A stretch of 19,642 nucleotides of DNA from Triangularia verruculosa. Lineage: Eukaryota > Ascomycota > Sordariomycetes > Sordariales > Podosporaceae. The stretch is from assembly GCA_033296885.1 (NCBI GenBank), contig MU864114.1, forward strand, positions 1-19,642, read 5' to 3'. This document shows positions 1 to 7,822 of this stretch, one piece after another. Below the pieces are notes generated by a model, which was not told the DNA's origin, did no database searches, and saw nothing but the letters and a program-made list of their open reading frames with translations. Numbering within the stretch: position 1 is the stretch's first letter; every line of letters begins with the position of its first letter. The position numbers and the translations under genes are program-made.

Positions 1-95
1 TATGCTGCCGTCAAAGTCTTCCTCACTCCCAGTGGACTGCGCCGATAGCTATCAAAGCCCTGTACTTGCAGGCCTCAATAGCACCTATTTTAACA
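1..95 (+). repeat. 3' tail of a copia-type LTR (cut by window edge)
   Basis: This stretch aligns by eye with the last ~95 bases of the LTR at 3934-4697. They share the blocks GTCAAAGTCTTC, GATAGCTAT and GGCCTCAATAGCACCTATTT, and both end in an AACA terminus. It is followed directly by RNase H coding sequence of copia A, not by a primer site, so it looks like the right end of a solo LTR or of another copia copy inserted into A. The predicted 5-bp target duplicate is GTTTT at 96-100; its partner lies outside the window. It carries fewer RIP-type changes than the neighbouring A sequence. Confidence 0.75.
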
Positions 96-500
96 GTTTT
101 CCTATTTGCCGGAGGGCCTGTAAGTTAGAAGTTAAAGAAGGCCTCTACTATAGCCTTTAGTACTTTAGAAGCTGAATACACTAGAGTTATAGAAGGCCTT
201 AAAGAAGTAATGTAATTTAGGAGCTTTTTTTAGGAGATGGCTAGGCCTATTTTAGGGCCTACCCCCCTTCTGTATAATAATGAAGGTACTATAGCTATAG
301 TATATAGCGATAAGTACTATCGCCGAACTAAATACACCTTTATCTACTACTTCGGGGTCAAAGAAGCTATTTCCAGTAAGGTTATTACTATAACCTACCT
401 TCCTATAGAATAGATACCTGCCGACGGCCTTACTAAAGCCTTACCTGTAGCACTATTTAGTAGGTTTATTCAGCTGTTGAACCTCTCTAAGCCCTTTTAA
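96..500 (+). pseudogene. Copia element A: RNase H end of gag-pol, RIP-damaged
   Basis: This is the C-terminal ~134 codons of a Ty1/copia polyprotein, covering the RNase H domain that degrades the RNA strand during reverse transcription. In frame it shows the copia RNase H hallmarks: a K-KAS-TIA-STLEAEY block, a LLYNNEGTIA-like block, a RRTKY block with GVKEAI, and a terminal DGLTKAL followed by SRFIQLLNLSKPF and TAA at 498-500. The corresponding part of copia B (about 9225-9629) matches nearly base for base, so A and B are the same or sister families. Several TAG codons stand where B or family logic expects W or Q, which fits RIP. The upstream part of A is absent because an LTR (1-95) abuts it directly. 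It is not functional. Confidence 0.85.
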
Positions 501-524
501 TTAGTGCCTACGTACTATAGTTAT

Positions 525-532
525 AGAGGGGG
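525..532 (+). other. Polypurine tract of copia A
   Basis: AGAGGGGG lies immediately before the LTR start TGTTAAAATA. This is where plus-strand DNA synthesis is primed in LTR retrotransposons. The same octamer precedes the right LTR of copia B at 9654-9661. Confidence 0.8.
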
Positions 533-1119
533 TGTTAAAATACAGCTTTTGTTTGTGGATTTTATAGTGTATCTAAGCCCTGTAGAATACAGGGCCTTAG
601 AGGCAATACAATAGCTTGGAATTATATACTTACCAACGCTCTACCGTAGCGATTATATAAGCTTTTAGACCTTCGAACGGACCTCTGATTTAACCTAGAG
701 ATCCGTATAACTAGCGTCCGGAGTTCCAGATACTTAGCGTACGGCAACGGAGAAAAGATTGGGGGAGGAATACGGAGCTGAAGATCTATAAAAGGCTTGC
801 CCTTAGGACTATTTACTATGATGTTTTCTTGCCTATTAAGTTAATTTAATATACTGGTTCACCACATCTTTCAGTGCCTTACAAGCCTGTATTACTATAA
901 TCACCTTATATATTGTAGAGCGCCGCCCTTGTGATTGATCTTCCTTCAGTGCCTAGCCACTGTCGTAGGCTGCAGATATAGCCTCCTTCATTTCGAGTAC
1001 ACTGCGCCAATCTTCAGTCCCCAGCGCAGGTCTACATCATACAGACCTGCGAGACACCATATCTTCGGTCCCCAGCGCAGGCCTACATTATACAGGCCTG
1101 CGAGACACCTATTTCAACA
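533..1119 (+). repeat. 3' LTR of copia A
   Basis: This 587-bp LTR starts TGTTAAAATACAG and ends ATTTCAACA, so its tips form the TGTT/AACA inverted repeat. It matches the LTRs of copia B (764 bp) throughout but differs by two length changes. It carries one copy of the 33-bp GGAGAAGAG repeat where B has three, and it lacks about 110 bp just before the 3' end. RIP-type C-to-T and G-to-A differences are frequent. The 5-bp target duplicate on the right would be TATTA (1120-1124). Confidence 0.88.
1011..1109 (+). repeat. 51-bp tandem repeat pair with hairpins in the A LTR
   Basis: Two 51-bp units each start TCTTC(A/G)GTCC and each contain a perfect 9-bp inverted repeat. The first has CGCAGGTCT (1025-1033) and AGACCTGCG (1043-1051) around a 9-base loop. 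The second has CGCAGGCCT (1076-1084) and AGGCCTGCG (1094-1102). The pairing is kept although one base pair differs (T-A versus C-G). The same array occurs at 4479-4596 and, RIP-altered, in the right LTR of B. Its role is unknown. Confidence 0.8.
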
Positions 1120-1129
1120 TATTACAGGG
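1120..1129. other. 10-bp gap between copia A LTR and gypsy LTR
   Basis: The ten bases TATTACAGGG separate the AACA end of the A LTR from the TGTCACAG start of the gypsy LTR. The length equals two 5-bp target-site duplicates back to back (TATTA for copia A, CAGGG for the gypsy element). The matching copies lie outside the window, so this is inference from length. Confidence 0.45.
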
Positions 1130-1214
1130 TGTCACAGTTAAGCCAACGGGCTGAGCGGACAGTACGAGAGGCGCGGGACGCTCTCAGCCAATCGTTAGAT
1201 TAGATAAGGACTAG

Positions 1215-1350
1215 CCAATCAGGGAGTGATCAGGGTGATCGGGACATGATCACCATGATCACGGAATAGGCCAATCAGGATATGATCAGAGTAATCAGGG
1301 CATAATCACAATAATCACTGGCAGGGCTAATCAGGACGTGATCAAAGCGG
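1215..1350 (+). repeat. 56-bp tandem repeat with TGATCA-type words in gypsy U3
   Basis: Units at 1215-1270 and 1271-1326, plus a partial unit from 1327, each begin C(C/T)AATCAGG. They contain several TGATCA, TAATCA or TGATCG words about 9-15 bases apart. Unit 2 differs from unit 1 partly by TG-to-TA changes. The array sits ~35 bases upstream of the TATA-like box, so it may be a cluster of protein-binding sites in the promoter. That role is inference. Confidence 0.65.
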
Positions 1351-1383
1351 CTTAGCCATAATCAGTTCAGAATCCTAAAGGTC

Positions 1384-1391
1384 TATATATA
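1384..1391 (+). promoter_or_regulatory. TATA-like box in gypsy LTR
   Basis: TATATATA lies inside the LTR, downstream of the TGATCA repeat array and ~250 bp before the gag start. It is placed as a pol II promoter would be in an LTR. Supported by position only. Confidence 0.45.
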
Positions 1392-1637
1392 CGGAGGAAC
1401 TGGCTAGTATAGATAGACAGTTCCGCAGTATACAATACAAGTCACAATCGTTGGTGTCTTAGCTATTGTGATTAAGACAAGCCATTGTTGTACACTGTTT
1501 AGCTGTACTGAACTAGGATTGTTTAAAAGTACCTTTAACTAATATCCCTTTTAGAGGTTCTGGATAGGGGTTCGTCATACGTTATATACTTACTTCAACT
1601 CTATTACGGATAAGTTAAAGGCAACCTTATTACTACT

Positions 1638-3722
1638 ATAGCCGACTAAAAGAATGTTCGTATAAGCGGCGTCTCCGCTACTACGTCCACCGATGGGTAG
1701 GCCGCTATACCGGAACTCAGCACTCTCGATTAGCCTTTTATACGCATTAAGGAGCTCGAGGAGAGAACCCAGCAGGCCGAGGACTAGATCTTCGCTGTCA
1801 GCGGAGGGAAGAAGTACGTAGCTAAGTTCCCGGCACCGGAGCGTTATAGTAGAAGAAAGGAAGAGCTTAGAGGGTTCTTAATCCAGCTTAAAACTTATTT
1901 TCGGTATTACCCGGATATATTCCCTACGGAGGAGTCTAAGGTGCTGTTCGCCGCATCTAGGCTCAAGGATAGAGTATTAGTATAGTTCGAACCGGTTATA
2001 AACGACTACTACAAAATAAAGGCCGATAACCGTAAGGATATTACGGTCGAGTATTTTCGCAGTTACCGGAGGTTCGAAGCTAAGATTAAAGAAGTGTTTA
2101 GGGAATACGACGAAGTATAGCGTGCCTAGGAGCGACTTATAGGACTATAGTAGACTCGCTTAATAGCCGACTATACTACTTTATTTAAGACCGATAGTTT
2201 ACGTAGCGAAATTAACGATAAGAGGTTAATATAGCTATTTTATAATAGCCTTAAGGAAAAAGTAAAGGACGAATTATATAAGGAGGAGAGACCCGATATT
2301 ATAGATAAGTATATTACTATAGCTATACGTATCGACGATCGATAATTCTAATACTATAAAGAAAAAAAGAGTACCCGGGGACTACAGGGTACTTACCGTC
2401 CAAACGATAAGAAAAGACGATAATACCTTAGTATTAGTTACTCCGGAACTACCTACGTAGGGCCTATAGAAGTCAATACGGTTTAACGGCAAACACCTTA
2501 GGGCCAGGGCTAAGGTAAGGGCAACCTCAAGTGCTTCAACTATAGAAAGACAGATTACTTTAAAAAGGATTATCGGGTATCTAGGTAATTTAAATAGAAA
2601 AAGGAGGTTGTAGTAGCTATTATATCGGGAGGTACGAGGGTCATCGAGATCGCAGTAGTCGAGTGTAAAGAGGAAGATTATTAGCTCGAGAAGAGACGGC
2701 CGGTAGGGCACCAGTTCTAGGAACTTACGGAAAATCTAGAACGGCTTAAGGATAAACATCAAAAGGTGAACGCATAGTTCCGGGAGCTATAAGAGACAAT
2801 TACGGAGGAAACTAAGCACTTAAACCTGGCACTACTTAACGGATCCACGCGGTAGGTTATACTAGAGACTAAGTATAAGTAGTACCGTAATATAGTATTA
2901 TAGCGGACCTATAGAATAAGTAAGCTTATATTTAAGAATTGGGAAAAGTTCTGGAAGGATAAGAAGATCGCTAGTATAGGGCTTACGCAGGAGCCTAGAC
3001 AAGTACCTCAATATCAGTGGTATAAGCCACGCGAGGGAGATACGGTACAGTTATATCCTAAATACCTAGAGTATAGGAGGATACCTTAGTTCTAGTGTAT
3101 TACATATAGTTATATAGAGCACCACCAAAGTAAGGCTCTCTAAGGACACTAGCCAGTACGGCAGGTAGAAAAGAACGGAAATCCCAGGCCGGTTATAAAG
3201 ACTATGGCCAGGTGGAGTCAATAACAGGAAAAATTGGACGACTATTTCCTGTGGAAACAGGGAGACCCAATAGGACTGGAGGAGGGACTCCAGGTTATAC
3301 AGTTCACACCTAGGTATGCGAGATGCTGCCTCGAGTAGGTAATGGACTAGGGAAAGAACACCGCCGACGAAAGAGAATTCAGATTAACATAATATAAGAG
3401 TCCGGATTACGCCTTTCACCTACAAGCAAAGGCCAGGCAATACTACGAGACTAAGGCCGAGGCCGGGGCCGAGGAGCGAAGGGTACGCAATAGAAGGAGG
3501 ACTCGATAAAGTGTTAGAAACGGAAGGTAAGAAGAGGCCTAGAAGTAATGGTTAGCCGAATTCGCGTTGCTAGTCAACTCGAAGTAGGAGGACGCTCTTA
3601 AAATATGACAACGCTTAGGAAACGACTTACGGCCTTTCGCGGGGGCCGTTAACCTCTAGGGGACTACGAACGGCACTGTCGGAAGTACCGGAAGAAAAAG
3701 AAGGTGTAGGACAACGACCTAA
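1638..3722 (+). pseudogene. Gypsy gag with extended C-terminal region, RIP-damaged
   Basis: The frame opens at ATA (1638-1640), most likely a former ATG lost by TpG to TpA, and stays in phase for ~694 codons to TAA at 3720. The capsid-like part (about 1812-2350) shows KYVAKFPAPERY, GFLIQLKTYFRYYPD and FYNSLKEKVKDEL, typical of retrotransposon gag. The zinc knuckle at 2532-2573 is degraded: CFN-Y, D-Y and D-Y replace the Cys/Gly/His/Cys positions. Beyond it the same phase continues for about 370 codons. This part includes a Glu/Lys/Leu-rich probable coiled coil (about 2709-2823) and a Cys/Tyr/His-His cluster at 3096-3161. Stops are nearly all TAG/TAA from CAG, CAA or TGG, with one TGA near 3606. 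Pol lies in the -1 phase. The function of the extension is unknown. Confidence 0.8.
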
Positions 3723-3933
3723 TACTAATTAGCGAGGTCGCTGCTACATAGGGCGGAGGCGGAAAGAAAGATAAGCGTCTCCGGGTTATAGCGCACTGGA
3801 AAAGGCTCTAGATATTGGTATTGGTAAATGGAAGTGCGGAAGTTAATTTGATTTCACTACAATTTATACACTAGGCCAGAATACCATAGAAAGAAAAGAA
3901 GGAATAGGTTATTGTTAAAGGACTATTCAGGAC
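3659..3933 (+). pseudogene. Gypsy pol, first part: linker and protease N-terminal half
   Basis: This is the -1 phase relative to gag, overlapping its end. A Lys/Arg-rich linker is followed by LVLVNGSAEVNLISLQF (from about 3815), where the aspartic protease active-site loop and its following beta strand are expected. Asn-Gly-Ser-Ala stands where Asp-Ser/Thr-Gly-Ala is usual, so the active site looks lost or atypical. TAG codons replace Q/W in the IPWKEKKE-like segment. The frame is cut at 3933 by copia B and continues in phase at 10431, which shows that B landed inside the protease domain. I did not find a canonical slippery heptamer. The 5' limit given is approximate because gag and pol phases are both open-looking here. 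Confidence 0.7.
3929..3933. repeat. Left target-site duplicate of copia B (AGGAC)
   Basis: AGGAC directly precedes the TGTTAAAA start of the left LTR and is repeated at 10426-10430 directly after the right LTR. Five bases is the usual copia duplication length. Confidence 0.92.
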
Positions 3934-4149
3934 TGTTAAAATACAGCTTTTGTTTGTGGATTTTACAGTGTATCTGAGCCCTGTAGAATACAGGGCCTCA
4001 GAGGCAATACAATGGCTTGGAATCACATGCTCACCAACGCTCTACCGTGGCGATCATATAAGCTTTCAGACCTCCGAACGGACCTCCGATTCAACCTGGA
4101 GATCCGTATAGCTAGTGCCCGGAGTTCCAGACACTTAGCGTACGGCAAC

Positions 4150-4245
4150 GGAGAAGAGATTGGGGGAGGAATACGGAGCTATGGAGAAGAGATTGGGGGA
4201 GGAATACGGAGCCACGGAGAAGAGATTAGGGGAGGAATACGGAGT
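4150..4245 (+). repeat. 33-bp tandem repeat, three units, in copia B LTR
   Basis: Units start at 4150, 4183 and 4216 with GGAGAAGAGATT(G/A)GGGG and end in GGAATACGGAG. The same three units recur in the right LTR from 9878. The copia A LTR has only one. The multiple of three bases gives an accidental open frame here, which I do not regard as a gene. Confidence 0.85.
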
Positions 4246-4374
4246 AGAAGATCTATAAGAGTCTTGCCCTCAGGACTATTCACTGTGACATTCTCTTACC
4301 TATTAAGTCAATTCAATACACTAGTTCACCACATCTTTTCAATGCCTCACAAGCTTATATTACTGTAATCACCT

Positions 4375-4382
4375 TATATATT
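4375..4382 (+). promoter_or_regulatory. TATA-like box in copia B 5' LTR
   Basis: TATATATT lies in the middle of the LTR, upstream of the hairpin repeats that would then fall in the transcribed R/U5 part. Positional evidence only; no transcription start can be read from sequence. Confidence 0.4.
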
Positions 4383-4478
4383 ACAGGGCGCCGTCCCTGC
4401 AATCCATCTTCCTTCAGTGTCTAGCCACTGTCGTAGGCTGTAGATAAAACCTCCTTCATTTCGAATACACTACGCCAA

Positions 4479-4596
4479 TCTTCGGTCCCCAGCGCAGGTC
4501 TACATCATACAGACCTGCGAGACACCATATCTTCGGTTCCCAGCGCAGGTCCACATCATACAGACCTGCGAGACACCATATCTTCGGTCCCCAGCG
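4479..4596 (+). repeat. 51-bp tandem repeats with hairpins in copia B LTR
   Basis: Two full units (4479-4529, 4530-4580) and the start of a third each begin TCTTCGGT. The first holds a perfect 9-bp stem, CGCAGGTCT at 4493-4501 with AGACCTGCG at 4511-4519. The second keeps 8 bp. The RIP-altered copies in the right LTR (about 10207-10324) still pair because both arms changed symmetrically. Confidence 0.8.
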
Positions 4597-4697
4597 ACTG
4601 TCGAATGCTGCAGTCAAAGTCTTCTTCGCTCTCAGTATACTACGCTGATAGCTATTTAAGCCTACATTTACAGGCCTCAATAGCACCTATTTCAACA

Positions 4698-4709
4698 GGT
4701 TATGAGCCC
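4698..4709 (+). other. Primer-binding site, tRNA-iMet anticodon-loop type
   Basis: GGTTATGAGCCC starts right after the LTR's last base. It is the reverse complement of GGGCUCAUAACC, the anticodon stem-loop segment of eukaryotic initiator tRNA-Met (CAU anticodon). It is not complementary to a tRNA 3' CCA end. Drosophila copia and yeast Ty5 are known to prime from this internal iMet segment (half-tRNA priming), and position and sequence fit that mode. The 159 bases from here to the gag ATG at 4869 are leader with no other feature seen. Confidence 0.75.
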
Positions 4710-6104
4710 GGGCTTTCACTGCCTGGGCGAGTTCCTTTGTTTTGCAGCGTTTGCAAAAGCCCATATTCTGTAAGCCCTATTTCTTATAGGCCACCAAAGA
4801 CCCGGAAAACAGCGATTTAGCACTCCTTTCAGTACTATTTCTTCCTCTCCAGGCCTTCGATTTCCACTATGGAAAACGAAGTAATGCAAGACCTCCCCCC
4901 CCTCCCTGGGTCTCCGGGGGCTGCCTCTATTATACAGCAATTACAGGCTCACCAAAACGCCCTAATAGCTTTCCTGAGGGACGATTTCGAAGCCAAATTC
5001 AACTCAATAGGTAACCAATTCAGTACTCTCAGCGCTCAAGTCAACCAAATCGGCTACCGAATAGACGAATTCGACACCCGATCCAGCCCTACAACTACTC
5101 CCGCAACTACTCCCCCAACTACCACTGCAAGGCCCGAAAGACCTCCTACTTCCACTACTCCCACTATAACGTCAACAACCAGTAGCCCTTCGAACCCTGT
5201 AAGCACACCCTCTTCAGTGCCCTACAGTGAGCTCTCAGTAAGAGAGCTCAGTAAGCAGGTGGTCAACCTCACTGAAGACCAAAAATTTAAGGGCCCTGAG
5301 AACTGGCGCGCGTGGCTTTAGGGTATCACTATTCAGATAAGGGTTTTAGGGCTCTCCGGCTTTATCGATAAGCCTAGAACTACTGTTTAAGGCCTAAGCA
5401 ATAGCCTAAAGGCATTCCTTCTTCTCACTATTCGGAATACCCTCAAGGCCGGCCTACTGCTCACCATCGAAGCCGAATAGTGCCCTGCAGTTATCTTCGA
5501 ACGCCTGCAGGCCCAGTATACCCCTGCCCAAACTATCCTACGGGACGAGCTCTACAGGGCCTACCACGCTATTAAATTCGATGGATTAGTTAGAGTTATA
5601 GAATATAACGCTAAATTCAACACCCTTATAGCGAGGCTTCGGGGAATGGGCGTTCAAATCCAGGCCGTTAACCAAGTTAACCACTACCTAAGGTCACTGG
5701 AAGAGAGCTTTCTACTATAGTGTAAGCGTTCTAGGGCTTTTATTCGCTAAAACGAGTATAATTTTGGTTATTCCCGGTACCCCACACTCGAATTCTTACA
5801 GGGAGAGCTACTAGCAGAAACCCGTAATTCCACTACTTCGGCTACTTAAGCCCTAGCAACCCTTCAGTTATACACTACTTCTACTGAAGTTATAGAGGGC
5901 TCTAAGGATTCTACTACTCCCAGCGCTAATTCTATTGAATCCGGGGGTACTGGAAGTGCCGGGAAAAGGAAGAAAAAGAAGGATAAGGCTAAAGAAGTCT
6001 TTGAGGCCTCTCAGACCCTTGATAAGCCTAAGGAAATATCCTTTATAGTGGGCTTTAACGTTGGAACTGGCTTCTATAGTAGTACCCCCTCTGAACCCAC
6101 TGAT

Positions 6105-6221
6105 CCCTGGGCGGCTCCCACAGCCTCTTCCTCTCCCTGTAAGCCCTGGGCGGCTCCCACAGCCTCTTCCTCTCCCTATAAGCCCTAGGCGGCTCCCACA
6201 GCCTCTTCCTCTCCCTGTAAG
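6105..6221 (+). repeat. 39-bp tandem repeat (3 units) in copia B gag-protease region
   Basis: Three head-to-tail units (6105-6143, 6144-6182, 6183-6221) each encode the 13 residues PWAAPTASSSPCK or a variant. The third has TAG for TGG and the second TAT for TGT, both RIP-type. The near-identity of the units suggests recent expansion by slippage or unequal exchange. Confidence 0.9.
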
Positions 6222-7761
6222 TACTATAGCTTCACTGAGTCTCCGGCTATTTTAATACCTATTAACCCATCCAACTACGCTAACAGTAGCTTAAAAGAAG
6301 CTTGGCTCTTTAATACTGGGTCCACTGTTCACATTTGCAACGATAAGAGCCTTTTCACTAATTTAATAGATATAAAGGTCAAACCACTAGTTATAAGGGG
6401 TAGTCCTGTTAAAATCACTAGTAAGGCGAGTATAAAGGTGTAATTTTATATTAAACTTTATAACGGAAAGCCCTAATTTTCAGCGATTAACCTCATTAAT
6501 ACCCTTTATATTCCGTCTTTTCTACTAAATATCGTTAGTGGGGATCGCCTATATAAGGCCGGTGGTGCCCTATATGGCCAGAAGCTTACTAATGCCGGCC
6601 GGAACTTTATTACCTTCTTAAATTTTAAAAAGGTAGGGTTCTTCCTTAGTCTGAAAGGCCGCTCTAGACCTAAATAGTCCTATTAGTACACCTTTAGTAC
6701 TTAAATCCCTGGAATTATAGAGGGGGTTAAGGATATCGTTAATCCTATCGATTCCCGGAAGCCTTCCCCGGTACTACTTTGTTCGGTGATACTTTAGTAT
6801 ATTCGGCTCGGCTATATAGGCCTTAACTTTCTAAAGAAAACCGCTTTTATTACTGTAGGTATACTTAACCTTTAGAAACTAAGGCCTGGGGATTTAGTTT
6901 GTAAGAGCTGTAATATTATAAAGATCCTCCGAAGGCCTTCTATAATACTTATTTAGGACCCTTTTTTTACCTTGGCCCGGTTAGAGGGGGATATCGTTGC
7001 TATTAAGCCTATTCTACTGTTAAAGACGCCCTACGGCTTGGTTATAGTAGATCGAAAAATACGCTTCCACTTTTTTAAGCCTTTTACTACTAAGGATAAC
7101 GCCGTTTTAGCGCTTCGCTTATTATTCGAAGGCTTTAATAATACCTATTACCGGTACCTAGGGTACTTCTATTATAACGGAGGTAAGGAAGTTCTTCCTT
7201 TAGGTACCTACCTTATTAAAAAAGGTATCGGCTTTAGTTTATTAAGCCCCAGAACTCTTAATTAAAACGGCCTGGTAAAACGCTTTATTCGGGTTATTTT
7301 GGACTGCTTTAGGGTTATAATTTTTACTTTAGGGCTTTTAATTACCTTATAGGGCTATATAGTCGTCCTTATTATTAATATTATTAACCGAACTGCCTAG
7401 ACTTCTAAAGACCTTACGCTTTTCTAGGCTTTTAACGATAAATTGTTGCCCTTTTAAATACTATACTAACTAGACCTTATTATCTATAGGGTTATTAGCT
7501 TTGAGGTTATAGTATATATTTCCTTTAAGGACCGGGTAATAGGCCTAAAGTTTGTTCCCCGTGGAACTAAAGGAAGGCTTATGGCCGTCCTAGGTTACTA
7601 AACCTATTTGGTTTACTTAGGCTTTAATAAGGTTATTAAAACCAGTTTTGTTAAGTTCTACGAGGACCCACTGGCCTAGATTATAGGCCCTGGAAGCGCT
7701 GTAAAGCCTCTGGAAGTTTTGGACCGATTTAATAAACCAAAGGGGGATATAGTTAATCAAA

Positions 7762-7822
7762 CCCCTGAACCCTCTGTTGTTAATGCCCCTGAACCCTCTG
7801 TTGTTGATGCCCCTGAACCCCC
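7762..7822 (+). repeat. 24-bp repeat in the integrase-RT linker of copia B
   Basis: CCCCTGAACCCTCTGTTGTT recurs at 7762 and 7786, with a partial third copy at 7810. It encodes repeated PEPSVV(N/D)A. It lies in the Pro-rich linker between integrase and RT, a region that is usually variable in copia elements. Confidence 0.8.

Larger units (their letters stand above)
1130..1560 (+). repeat. 5' LTR of the gypsy element (3' limit uncertain)
   Basis: It starts TGTCACAGTT directly after the copia A target duplicate and lies just upstream of gag. It contains 56-bp repeats rich in TGATCA-like words (1215-1350) and a TATA-like TATATATA at 1384-1391, with pyrimidine and CAAT-like sequence after it, as expected for U3 then R. 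The second LTR is outside the window, so the 3' end cannot be fixed. I found no clear primer-binding site and placed the limit loosely between about 1430 and 1600. CA and TG are still common here, so RIP is light. Confidence 0.6.
3934..4697 (+). repeat. 5' LTR of copia B
   Basis: It begins TGTTAAAATACAG and ends ATTTCAACA. It is 764 bp, exactly the length of the right LTR (9662-10425), and features sit at identical offsets in both. It contains three 33-bp GGAGAAGAG units, a TATA-like TATATATT at 4375-4382 and the 51-bp hairpin repeats at 4479-4596. Differences from the right LTR are overwhelmingly C-to-T or G-to-A on the right side. A few sites go the other way, for example near 4300-4370 the left copy has A where the right keeps G. 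Confidence 0.93.

Noticed and set aside
1011..1109. Short repeats with palindromes considered as a CRISPR array
   Set aside because: There are only two to three units, no unique spacers between them, they lie inside LTRs at matching positions, and the setting is fungal.
935..1141. 68-codon open frame with a repeated peptide
   Set aside because: It spans the end of the copia A LTR, the 10-bp gap and the start of the gypsy LTR. Its repeats are the 51-bp hairpin units.
2382..2711. 109-codon minus-strand open frame
   Set aside because: It is antisense to the gypsy gag zinc-knuckle region, which has clear homology on the plus strand. Loss of CA/TG creates long antisense frames.
3690..3710. A-rich run near the gag-pol overlap as a -1 slippery site
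   Set aside because: The run has five A flanked by G and does not fit X-XXY-YYZ in the gag phase. RIP may also have altered the real site, so no call is made.
4012..4368. 118-codon open frame in the copia B left LTR, with a similar 113-codon frame at 9755-10096
   Set aside because: Both lie wholly inside LTRs at matching offsets. The apparent peptide repeats come from the 33-bp tandem repeat. No known domain is seen, and the copia A LTR copy does not keep the frame.
6061..6255. 64-codon Pro/Leu-rich open frame
   Set aside because: It is an out-of-phase reading of the 39-bp repeats in copia B gag-pol.
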